Assembly: GCA_029821235.1 (NCBI GenBank)
Contig: JALGTT010000106.1
Span: 1 to 9,341, forward strand
Reading direction: 5' to 3'
Source: Candidatus Hebobacteria bacterium
Lineage (GTDB): Bacteria > Armatimonadota > Hebobacteria > Hebobacterales > Hebobacteraceae
DNA: 9,341 bases
The translations under genes were made by a program, and so were the position numbers. Shown one piece after another: positions 1 through 5,951 of this stretch (its first letter is position 1; each line of letters opens with the position of its first letter). The notes below the pieces were generated by a model, which searched no databases, was not told the origin of the DNA, and saw only the letters and a program-made list of their open reading frames with translations.

Positions 1-2
1 AG

Positions 3-959
3 GAGTTGCAGCGGCTGAAGGGCACGCTCACCGGAGAGGCGTTCACCCGCGAGGCGGGCTACGCGGGGCCCGGCGAAGGTGTGGGCAACACGCTCTTCTC
101 GGTCAACACCTATGGCGTGCGCTTTCCCGACAACGAGGAGGGATACCGCAAGGAGTCCGACCGCTGGGTGAAGTGGTTCGAGGAGAACGCGCCGGACGTC
201 GAGTACTTCCTCTACCTCACCGACGAACCCAGCCGCAAGCGGTTCGACTGGGTGGTCGAGAGGGCGAAATGGATTCACGACAACCCGGGGCCGGGCGGCA
301 AGTTGCCGGTGTTCCTCACGAAGTGGCCGATGCCGCCGCTGATCGGCGCGATTGACATCTGGTGCGCGCCCGCGGGCTACGTGGACAAGGAGGGGTACGA
401 TGAGGCCCTGGCGCGGGGCGAGAAGTACTGGATATATGCGGCCTATCGCCCGCGGACGCCCGGTGACGTGATTGACGAATACGGGATCGCCTGGCGGCTG
501 AAGCCCTGGATCGCGCACAAGCATGGAATCGGACGCTGGTTCACCTGGGAGAGCACTCACTGGTATCCGAACTCGAATGAGAAGCCCAATGACCGCCCGA
601 AGAACATCTTCGCGGACCCAGTGGTGTTCACCAGCGGAACCCCCTTCAGTACCGGCAACGGGGACGGCTCGCTGTTCTATCCGGGCGAGGACCATGTGTT
701 CCCCGATCAGGACCGCGGCTACCCAGGCCCCATGAGTTCCATCCGCATGAAGATGTACCGGAGGGGCATCCAGGATGTCGAGTACATGTGGCTGGCCGAG
801 CAGAAGGGGCATGGTGACGAGGTCGGCAGACTGCTCCGCGAACGCCTGCCTGCCACGCTGTGGGAGGTGGATCCCAGGGGCGGACAGCCCTCGTGGTCCA
901 ACAGCAACGCAGTCTATGAGAAGGTGCGACGGCGGCTGGCCGACTTGATCGCTCGGTAG
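3..959 (+). CDS. DUF4091 domain protein (GH123-like), 5' end outside window
   Basis: The reading frame is open from the window edge (first full codon at 3) to TAG at 957-959, so this is the C-terminal ~318 residues of a longer protein. The TTG at 6 is an internal Leu codon. The sequence shows the hallmarks of the DUF4091 family, which is related to GH123-type glycoside hydrolases: an acidic 'TDEPS' motif (Asp-Glu at 222-227) after a beta-strand-like stretch, many Trp and Tyr residues as in a carbohydrate-binding cleft, a 'GDGSLFYPG' motif at 660-686, and a C-terminal 'RRGIQDVEYMWL' segment starting near 759. Family members are usually much longer, with an N-terminal beta-sandwich or signal peptide that cannot be seen here. 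Inferred role: extracellular or periplasmic glycan processing; the substrate is unknown. A hairpin-bearing gap separates it from the next gene, so it probably ends its own transcription unit. Confidence 0.72.
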   Translation, partial: ELQRLKGTLTGEAFTREAGYAGPGEGVGNTLFSVNTYGVRFPDNEEGYRKESDRWVKWFEENAPDVEYFLYLTDEPSRKRFDWVVERAKWIHDNPGPGGKLPVFLTKWPMPPLIGAIDIWCAPAGYVDKEGYDEALARGEKYWIYAAYRPRTPGDVIDEYGIAWRLKPWIAHKHGIGRWFTWESTHWYPNSNEKPNDRPKNIFADPVVFTSGTPFSTGNGDGSLFYPGEDHVFPDQDRGYPGPMSSIRMKMYRRGIQDVEYMWLAEQKGHGDEVGRLLRERLPATLWEVDPRGGQPSWSNSNAVYEKVRRRLADLIAR

Positions 960-1036
960 GCCGCGGTCGGGACAAGACGCTGGCGGGAAGCAAGAAGGGG
1001 AGCGCCCCGAGGGCGTAGAAACGGGTTATGGACCAG

Positions 1037-1061
1037 TGCAGGCCGCCCCTGGCGGCCTGCA
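1037..1061 (+). terminator. Perfect 11-bp hairpin, possible U-less terminator
   Basis: TGCAGGCCGCC, a CCT loop, then GGCGGCCTGCA form an uninterrupted 11-bp GC-rich stem in the gap between the DUF4091 gene and the dehydrogenase. It starts 77 nt after the DUF4091 stop. No T-run follows (the next bases are ATCTGTCGCG), so it is not a classical intrinsic terminator. It could end or process the upstream transcript, or sit in the 5' leader of the dehydrogenase. Its position over the in-frame GTG at 1036 argues against that GTG as the start of the dehydrogenase. Confidence 0.45.
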
Positions 1062-1092
1062 ATCTGTCGCGTCCCCCGGAGAGGGGCCTCGG

Positions 1093-2067
1093 GTGACCAG
1101 AGTCTTTGTAACCAGGCCGATTGCGGAGAGCGCGCTTGCGAAACTGCGCGGCGCCGCGGAGGTGGACCTGTGGGCCGAACCAGAGGTGCCGCCATCGCGC
1201 GCCGAATTGCTCGCGCGCGTGCCGCAGGCGGAAGGGCTTCTCTGTCTGCTCACCGACCCGATCGACGAGGAGGTGATGTCCGCCGCCCCCGGCCTGAGGG
1301 TGATCAGCAACTACGCGGTGGGCTATGACAACATAGACGTGGCGGCGGCGACCCGGCGCGGGGTGATGGTATGCAATACGCCGGGCGTGCTCACCGAAAC
1401 CACCGCCGACCTGGCCTGGGCGCTGCTGATGGCGGCGGCGAGGAGGGTGCCGGAGGGCGAGCGTTACCTGCGGGCCGGCAAGTGGCGGAGCTGGTCGCCG
1501 GAGCTCCTTCTGGGGCACGACATCCACGGAAGGGTACTGGGGATCGTCGGCCTGGGGCGAATCGGGCAGGCGGTGGCAAAGAGGGCGCGCGGGTTCGGGA
1601 TGCGGGTGCTGTACCACAATCCCGAGCCCAAGCCGGAGGCTGAGCGGGAGCTGGGGGTGAAGTATGCGGACCTGGACACGCTCCTGCGGGAGTCTGACTT
1701 CGTCTCCCTGCACACGCCGCTGAACGAGAAGACGCGACACCTGATAGGGGAGCGGGAACTGGGGATGATGAAGCCCACCGCGGTGCTGGTCAACACCGCC
1801 CGCGGCGCGGTGGTGGATACGAAGGCCCTGGTCGCCGCGCTGAAGGGGCGGAGGATCTTCGCGGCCGGGCTGGATGTCTACGAGACCGAACCGCTCCCGG
1901 CCGATGACGAGCTGCTTGCGTGCGACAACGTGGTATTGCTTCCCCATGTCGGATCGGCGACCGTGGCGACGCGCGAGCGCATGGCGCACATGGCGGTCGA
2001 GAACCTGATTGCCGGTCTCAAGGGCGAGAGGCCGCCCCATCTTGTGAATCCGGAGGTATTGTCATGA
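1093..2067 (+). CDS. D-2-hydroxyacid dehydrogenase (D-glycerate dehydrogenase / glyoxylate reductase type)
   Basis: A 324-residue NAD(P)-dependent D-2-hydroxyacid dehydrogenase that should interconvert glyoxylate/glycolate or hydroxypyruvate/D-glycerate in the cytoplasm. Visible signatures: 'NYAVGYDNID' in the N-terminal catalytic half, the Rossmann 'GLGRIG' loop at residues 153-158, and the catalytic triad Arg237 ('NTARGAVVD'), Glu266 ('YETEP') and His285 ('LPHVGSAT'), spaced as in the family. Length is normal for GyaR/GhrB-like enzymes. I chose GTG 1093 because GGAGAGGGG at 1078-1086 is a good Shine-Dalgarno site 6 nt upstream and the protein then begins 'MTRVFVTRPI', as homologues do. The in-frame GTG at 1036 would add 19 low-complexity residues and lies in a hairpin. 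The stop overlaps the start of the next gene (ATGA), so the two are probably translationally coupled. Exact substrate and cofactor cannot be settled from motifs. Confidence 0.9.
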   Translation: MTRVFVTRPIAESALAKLRGAAEVDLWAEPEVPPSRAELLARVPQAEGLLCLLTDPIDEEVMSAAPGLRVISNYAVGYDNIDVAAATRRGVMVCNTPGVLTETTADLAWALLMAAARRVPEGERYLRAGKWRSWSPELLLGHDIHGRVLGIVGLGRIGQAVAKRARGFGMRVLYHNPEPKPEAERELGVKYADLDTLLRESDFVSLHTPLNEKTRHLIGERELGMMKPTAVLVNTARGAVVDTKALVAALKGRRIFAAGLDVYETEPLPADDELLACDNVVLLPHVGSATVATRERMAHMAVENLIAGLKGERPPHLVNPEVLS

Positions 2068-3110
2068 TCACGTACACGTTGGACAACTACGTTTTCGAAC
2101 TGTCCACCTTCTTCCCCATGAGCCTTCTCGACCGCATCACCGAGGTGCGGGTGCGACGCCCGCAACTCATCCTTCAGGAGGCGGAGCGGCGCAAGCGGCG
2201 GAGCGACCTCACCACGGACGGCCGGCTGGTGCTGCTCGCCGCCGACCACCCCGGGAGAATGTTGACCGCGGCGGGAGAGAACCCCATCGCCATGGGCGAC
2301 CGCCATCAATACCTGGGGCGCATCATCCGCATCCTCACCGCCAAGGGGGTGGATGGGGTGATCGCCACCACGGACATCATCGAGGACCTGCTGATCGTGA
2401 ACGCGCTGCTCCGGGAGGCCGGCGGACAGAGTTTTCTGGACGAGAAGGTGTTGATCGGCTCCATGAACCGCTCCGGCCTGGCGGGCTCGGTGTGGGAGAC
2501 GGACGACCGGCTCACGTGCTTTACCGCGGATTCCCTCGACGACCTGAATCTCGACGGCGGCAAGTTGGTGGTTCGCATCTGCCTGGAGGAGCCGGAGTTG
2601 AGCAACCGCACCCTGGAGTACTGCGCGCGGGGCATCCGGGAGTGCAACGAGCGCGGCCTGCCGGTGTTCATGGAGCCGGTGCCGGTGACCAAGGTGAACG
2701 GCCATCTGCGGCTGAAGCGGACGGTGGTGGACCTGGTGAAGGTGATCGGCGTCGCCTCCGCGTTGGGGGATTCCTCTCGCGGGCTGTGGCTGGAGGTGCC
2801 CTACTGTGAGGGGTTCGAGCGGGTGGCGCGCAGCACCACCCTGCCCATCATCGTGGTGGTGCCGGGCGTTTCCGGCGACCCCACCCCCACGCTGGTGCAG
2901 CTTGGGGACGGCATCCGGGCGAGGCGGAATGTGAGAGGAGCGCTCATGGGGCGCAGCGTGCTCTTCCCCGGCGACGACGATCCGCTCTCCTTCGCGCTGG
3001 GCGTGACGGTGATCGTGCGAGAGGGCCGGGAGGCAGAAGAAGCGATAGATCGGCTGACGGCGAGCCGCAACCAGCACATCGATGCGCTCACCCGTTGGCT
3101 GACGCGATAG
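2064..3110 (+). CDS. Cgl0159-family (beta/alpha)8-barrel protein, aldolase-like, function unknown
   Basis: A 348-residue protein that I recognise as the Cgl0159 family of DeoC/LacD/FbaB-like (beta/alpha)8 barrels; the namesake lies near inositol-catabolism genes in Corynebacterium. Family-type motifs: 'AADHPGR' (residues 59-65), 'GVDGVIATTDIIEDLL' (about 95-110), 'GSMNRSGLAGS' (132-142), 'FMEPVPV' (about 202-208) and a C-terminal 'GRSVLFPGDDDP'. In class I aldolase barrels the beta-6 strand carries the Schiff-base Lys (as in '(V/I)K-x-x-Y'). The matching stretch here reads 'LWLEVPY' with Glu244 instead, so a Schiff-base mechanism looks doubtful; this alignment is made by eye. The start is ATG 2064, with GGAGG at 2052-2056 and a 4-bp ATGA overlap with the dehydrogenase; upstream in-frame starts give a non-conserved extension inside that gene. 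The neighbours suggest sugar or sugar-acid metabolism. No enzymatic activity should be assigned. Confidence 0.8.
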   Translation: MITYTLDNYVFELSTFFPMSLLDRITEVRVRRPQLILQEAERRKRRSDLTTDGRLVLLAADHPGRMLTAAGENPIAMGDRHQYLGRIIRILTAKGVDGVIATTDIIEDLLIVNALLREAGGQSFLDEKVLIGSMNRSGLAGSVWETDDRLTCFTADSLDDLNLDGGKLVVRICLEEPELSNRTLEYCARGIRECNERGLPVFMEPVPVTKVNGHLRLKRTVVDLVKVIGVASALGDSSRGLWLEVPYCEGFERVARSTTLPIIVVVPGVSGDPTPTLVQLGDGIRARRNVRGALMGRSVLFPGDDDPLSFALGVTVIVREGREAEEAIDRLTASRNQHIDALTRWLTR

Positions 3111-3142
3111 CAGTGAGATACAACTGATCGAAGGAGAAGACG

Positions 3143-4360
3143 ATGGGACTGGAAGGCAACCTGATAGTCGGGCAATCCGGAGGCCCAACCGCAGTCATCA
3201 ACGCCAGTCTGGCGGGAGTGATCGAGGAGGCGAAGAAGCATAGCGAGATCAAGGAGTTGTACGGCGCGGTCAACGGCGTGGAGGGGCTGCTGAAGGAGGA
3301 GATCGCCGACCTGCGCGCGGAGAGCGACGAGGATATCTCTCTGCTGCGCAACACGCCGGCCTCGGCGCTCCTGACCTGCCGGCGGAAACTCACCGAGGAC
3401 GACTACGACCGTCTTCTCGCCATCTTTCGGGCGCACAATATCCGCTACTTCCTCTACATCGGCGGCAACGACTCCGCGGACACCACCCACAAGGTCGGTC
3501 TTCTCGCCAAGGAGTCGGGGTATGAGATGCGGGTGATGGGGGTGCCCAAGACGGTGGACAACGATCTCGCCTATATGGACCATACCCCCGGATTCGGAAG
3601 CGTGGCCCGCTTCAACGCGCTGGCGATGCGGGATGCGGGCCTGGACAGCCTCGCGATGGCCACCTCCACCCCTATCAAGATCATCGAGACCATGGGGCGC
3701 AATGCGGGCTGGATCACCGCCTCCACCGCCCTGGCGCGCGAGAAGCCGGGAGATCCACCCGACCTCATCTACCTGCCGGAGCGAACTTTCGACCGCGACC
3801 AGTTCCTGAGCGACGTGAGAAAGGTCCTGGAGCGGGGCCATGGCTGCACCATCGCGGTGTGCGAAGGCCTGCGGGACGCCGACGGCAACCCGGTGGTGGC
3901 CTCCAAGTCGGAGATAGACACCGATGCCTTCGGCCACCGACAACTCGGCGGCATCGGGGACTACCTGGCGCAGTTCCTCATGAATTCGCTCAATCTGAAG
4001 GCCCGCGCGGACAAGGCGGGCACCATCCAGCGGGTGTGCGGAATCGCGCAGTCATCCGTGGATGTCGAGGAGGCCTATATGGCCGGCGCGGCGGCGGTGC
4101 GCCACGCGTGCGAGGGCACGAGCGATCAGATGGTTACCCTGGTGCGGGTGAGCAGCAACCCCTACAAGTGCGAGACCGGGCTGGCTCCGCTCTCCGCGGT
4201 GGCGAATGCGGAGCGCCTGGTGCCGGACGAGTTCATCAACGAGGAAGGGAACGATGTCACTCCGGCCTTCATCGAGTACGCGCTGCCGCTGATCGGCGGG
4301 CCGCTGCCGAAGTACGCGCGGCTGAAGTTGGAGCGGATCCCCAAGTTGCTTTCCTCCTGA
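3143..4360 (+). CDS. pfp: 6-phosphofructokinase, pyrophosphate-dependent signature
   Basis: A 405-residue phosphofructokinase-family enzyme. It should phosphorylate fructose 6-phosphate to fructose 1,6-bisphosphate using PPi, reversibly, in the cytoplasm. Seen in order: 'GQSGGPTAVIN' (residues 10-20, phosphate-donor loop), 'GGNDS' (107-111), 'PKTVDND' (135-141, with catalytic Asp139), 'TPGFGSVAR', 'MGRNAGW' (184-190) and 'LPER' with Glu213 near the sugar-phosphate site. ATP-dependent enzymes typically have Gly in 'GGDGS' and 'PGTIDND'; here those positions are Asp110 and Lys136, the established PPi-type combination. Length fits the ~400-residue bacterial clade. ATG 3143 has AAGGAGA at 3131-3137 and follows the barrel gene by 32 bp, so it is probably co-transcribed. 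PPi use is inferred from two residues and has not been measured. Confidence 0.92.
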   Translation: MGLEGNLIVGQSGGPTAVINASLAGVIEEAKKHSEIKELYGAVNGVEGLLKEEIADLRAESDEDISLLRNTPASALLTCRRKLTEDDYDRLLAIFRAHNIRYFLYIGGNDSADTTHKVGLLAKESGYEMRVMGVPKTVDNDLAYMDHTPGFGSVARFNALAMRDAGLDSLAMATSTPIKIIETMGRNAGWITASTALAREKPGDPPDLIYLPERTFDRDQFLSDVRKVLERGHGCTIAVCEGLRDADGNPVVASKSEIDTDAFGHRQLGGIGDYLAQFLMNSLNLKARADKAGTIQRVCGIAQSSVDVEEAYMAGAAAVRHACEGTSDQMVTLVRVSSNPYKCETGLAPLSAVANAERLVPDEFINEEGNDVTPAFIEYALPLIGGPLPKYARLKLERIPKLLSS

Positions 4361-4383
4361 GGGTTCGCCTCGGAGACAGGCAC

Positions 4384-4401
4384 GCGGAGGCCGCGCTCCG
4401 C
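4384..4401 (+). other. Short GC hairpin between pfp and rph
   Basis: GCGGAG and CTCCGC pair as a 6-bp stem around the loop GCCGCG in the 64-bp pfp-rph gap. No T-run follows, so it is weak as a terminator. The right arm overlaps CTCCGCCGGAG (4396-4406), a competing inverted repeat that could pair with the GGAGG at 4403-4407, although the likely rph ribosome site lies downstream at 4411-4419. A modest structural signal that could arise by chance in GC-rich DNA. Confidence 0.2.
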
Positions 4402-4424
4402 CGGAGGGGTGAGAGAGGACGCCA

Positions 4425-5147
4425 ATGCCCAGAAGCGACGGGCGCGAGAACGACCAACTGCGTCCGGTGAGCCTCGCCACCGGATACAACAAGCACGCCG
4501 AGGGCTCCTGCCTGGTGGAGATAGGCGACACGGTGGTGATCTGCACCGCGTCGGTGTTGAACGAGGTGCCGCGCTTCATGGCCGGCACCCAGCGCGGCTG
4601 GGTCACGGCCGAGTACGGGATGCTGCCCAGGGCCGGACACGAGCGCACCTCCCGCGGTCGGATTCAGTCCAGCGGGCGCACCTATGAGATTCAGCGCCTG
4701 GTGGGCCGCTCGCTCCGCGCGGTGGTGGACCTGGACGCGCTGGGCGAGCGCACTATCACCCTCGACTGCGATGTCATCCAGGCCGACGGCGGAACGCGCA
4801 CCGCCTCCGTTACCGGCGCCTATGTGGCGATGATGGAGGCGATGGAGCAGATGCGCCAGCAAGGCGTGTTCGCCAAGGTGCCCGTGTTCGACTCGCTGGC
4901 GGCGGTGAGCGTGGGGGTGGTGAACGGCGAGTGCATGCTCGACCTCTCCTACCAGGAGGACAGCATGGCGGCCGTGGACATGAACGTGGTGATGACCGGC
5001 TCCGGGAAGTTGGTGGAGGTGCAGGGCACCGCGGAGGGCATGCCGTTCACCCGGGACCGCCTGAACGAACTCCTGGACCTGGCCGCGGTGGGCATCAAGG
5101 AGCTGCTGGCCGCGCAGCAAAGGGCGCTGGCCGAGAGCGAGCAGTGA
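4425..5147 (+). CDS. rph: Ribonuclease PH
   Basis: RNase PH, the phosphorolytic 3'-5' exoribonuclease that trims the 3' trailer of tRNA precursors and also adds nucleotides from NDPs; it works as a hexamer in the cytoplasm. The 240 residues match the family length (about 238-255). Visible signatures: the N-terminal 'DGRENDQLRPV', 'AEGSCLVEIGDT', 'GWVTAEYGMLPR', 'EIQRLVGRSLR', the phosphate-binding 'GGTR' at residues 122-125 (Thr124, Arg125), and the metal-binding acids Asp173 and Asp179 in 'LDLSYQEDS', with the six-residue spacing known for the family. ATG 4425 is preceded by GAGAGAGGA at 4411-4419. Its TGA overlaps the GTG of rdgB (GTGA), a classic rph-rdgB arrangement. No key residue appears to be missing. 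Confidence 0.96.
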   Translation: MPRSDGRENDQLRPVSLATGYNKHAEGSCLVEIGDTVVICTASVLNEVPRFMAGTQRGWVTAEYGMLPRAGHERTSRGRIQSSGRTYEIQRLVGRSLRAVVDLDALGERTITLDCDVIQADGGTRTASVTGAYVAMMEAMEQMRQQGVFAKVPVFDSLAAVSVGVVNGECMLDLSYQEDSMAAVDMNVVMTGSGKLVEVQGTAEGMPFTRDRLNELLDLAAVGIKELLAAQQRALAESEQ

Positions 5148-5766
5148 GCGAGCGGCTCCGCCTGGTGGTGGCCAGCCTCAACCCGGCCAAGGGGCGGGAG
5201 ATCGCCGAGATTCTCGCCGCCGAGGGGCTCGAGGCGGAGGTGCTGACGAATCGTTTCCGTCGGTCGCGCTGCCCCCGGAAACCGGCTCTACCTTTGCCGA
5301 GAACGCGCGGCTGAAAGCCTCCGTAGGTCGCCTGCCCGAAGTTTCCCTACCCACCATCGGGGACGACTCCGGGCTGGAGGTGGATGCGCTGGACGGAGAG
5401 CCGGGGATCCTGTCCGCGCGCTACCTGGGCCCGGAGGCGACGGACGAGGAGCGGTGCCTGGGCATCTTGGGGCGCTTGCGCGGGGTGCCGCCGGAACGGC
5501 GCACGGCCCGCTTCCGGTGCGCCGCGGCCTTCGTCACGCCGGAGGGGGAGACCCTTCTGGCGGAGGGGACGTGCGAGGGAGCGATCGCGGAGCACCCTGC
5601 GGGGACGGGCGGGTTCGGTTACGATCCCATCTTCGTGCCCGAGGGCTATCAGGTCACCATGGCCCAGTTGACGCCGAAGGAAAAGCACGCCATCAGCCAC
5701 CGCGGGCGGGCCTTTCGGGCGCTGGCGAAGAAGATGAGAGAATGGCGCGCGGCGCGGGGGGATTGA
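5144..5766 (+). pseudogene. rdgB: XTP/dITP diphosphatase (RdgB/HAM1), interrupted by a one-base frameshift
   Basis: RdgB/HAM1 removes pyrophosphate from dITP, XTP and ITP, keeping deaminated purines out of nucleic acids. Translation from GTG 5144 (GTGA overlap with rph) gives 'RLVVASLNPAKGREI', the N-terminal substrate motif, but this frame stops at 5312-5314. The rest lies one frame back, from about TTT 5254: 'FPSVALPPETGSTFAENARLKA', 'DDSGLEVDAL' at 5362-5391 with the catalytic Asp, 'GFGYDPIF' at 5611-5634 and 'SHRGRAF' at 5695-5715, ending at TGA 5764-5766. Joined near 5250-5256 the product would be about 207 residues, the normal family length, with all motifs intact. One missing base explains it; a T lost from CGTTTTCC (now CGTTTCC) would restore a family-like 'TNRFPSV'. 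The base may be missing from the read or assembly, or the gene may be truly broken. Gene callers may report only a 5' stub and a 3' fragment starting at GTG 5380. Confidence 0.88.
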
Positions 5767-5776
5767 CGAAAGACGA

Positions 5777-5808
5777 GCGCTACGCTCGGGATCTCCCGAG
5801 CGTAGCGC
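5777..5808 (+). terminator. Strong perfect hairpin downstream of rdgB
   Basis: GCGCTACGCTCGGG and CCCGAGCGTAGCGC form a perfect 14-bp stem with a 4-nt ATCT loop (formally 15 bp with a 2-nt loop), starting 10 nt after the rdgB stop. It is the strongest secondary structure in the window and well placed to end the rph-rdgB transcript. No T-tract follows directly (next bases GGACCAGGGG); the nearest T5 is at 5861-5865. It therefore fits a U-less terminator, a 3'-end stabiliser or an RNase site better than a textbook intrinsic terminator. Being palindromic, it would also serve the other strand. Confidence 0.6.
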
Positions 5809-5815
5809 GGACCAG

Positions 5816-5835
5816 GGGCACGCAGAGGCGTGTCC
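5816..5835 (+). terminator. Second hairpin of a tandem pair downstream of rdgB
   Basis: GGGCACGC and GCGTGTCC pair as an 8-bp stem (one G-T pair) around the loop AGAG, only 7 nt beyond the larger hairpin at 5777-5808. Tandem hairpins at a gene end support a transcript boundary between rdgB and proB. No T-run follows immediately. Confidence 0.35.
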
Positions 5836-5902
5836 ACCTGCTTATGCCACATTGAAGGGGTTTTTCTAACGGCGCGCGCCGCCCTGCGCGGGCGCAGTTT
5901 GT

Positions 5903-5931
5903 TCGACACCGTCCGCGCAAAGTGCTACAAT
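5903..5931 (+). promoter_or_regulatory. Sigma-70-like promoter for proB
   Basis: The -35 candidate TCGACA (5903-5908, 5/6 to TTGACA) and the -10 TACAAT (5926-5931, 5/6 to TATAAT) are separated by the optimal 17 nt, with an extended -10 TG at 5923-5924. It lies in the rdgB-proB gap beyond two hairpins. The expected transcription start is near 5938, leaving only about 14 nt before the proB GTG at 5952, with the Shine-Dalgarno site almost at the 5' end of the mRNA. It also overlaps the in-frame GTG at 5922, which argues against that upstream start. Confidence 0.6.
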
Positions 5932-5951
5932 CCTGCGAGAGGTGTTTCACG

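Noticed and set aside
1036..1092. Upstream GTG giving a 19-residue N-terminal extension of the dehydrogenase
   Set aside because: The GTG abuts a perfect hairpin and the extension is not family-like; GTG 1093 has a good ribosome site and gives the standard N-terminus.
646..2040. Long open frame on the - strand (464 codons), and other long antisense frames such as 1878-3188, 2801-3943, 5925-7067 and 7088-8215
   Set aside because: They mirror strongly supported + strand genes, have skewed Arg/His/Pro/Gly-rich composition, no recognisable motifs and no ribosome sites; high GC makes stop codons rare in these frames.
1920..2063. Upstream start extending the Cgl0159-family protein by 48 residues into the dehydrogenase gene
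   Set aside because: The extension is the out-of-frame translation of the conserved dehydrogenase C-terminus; ATG 2064 has GGAGG at proper spacing and a typical ATGA overlap.
3095..3124. TTGGCT and TACAAC with 18-nt spacing as an internal promoter for pfp
   Set aside because: Only 4/6 matches in each hexamer and partly inside the preceding gene; too weak to separate from chance, and the 32-bp gap favours co-transcription.
5844..5855. ATG in the rdgB-proB gap as a possible small ORF
   Set aside because: It reaches a stop after three codons and has no ribosome site; no small gene, tRNA, CRISPR array or mobile element is apparent in this gap.
5922..5931. GTGCTACAAT, which matches a conserved 16S rRNA segment
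   Set aside because: The flanking bases do not continue as 16S rRNA; the match is short and is better explained as the extended -10 of the proB promoter.
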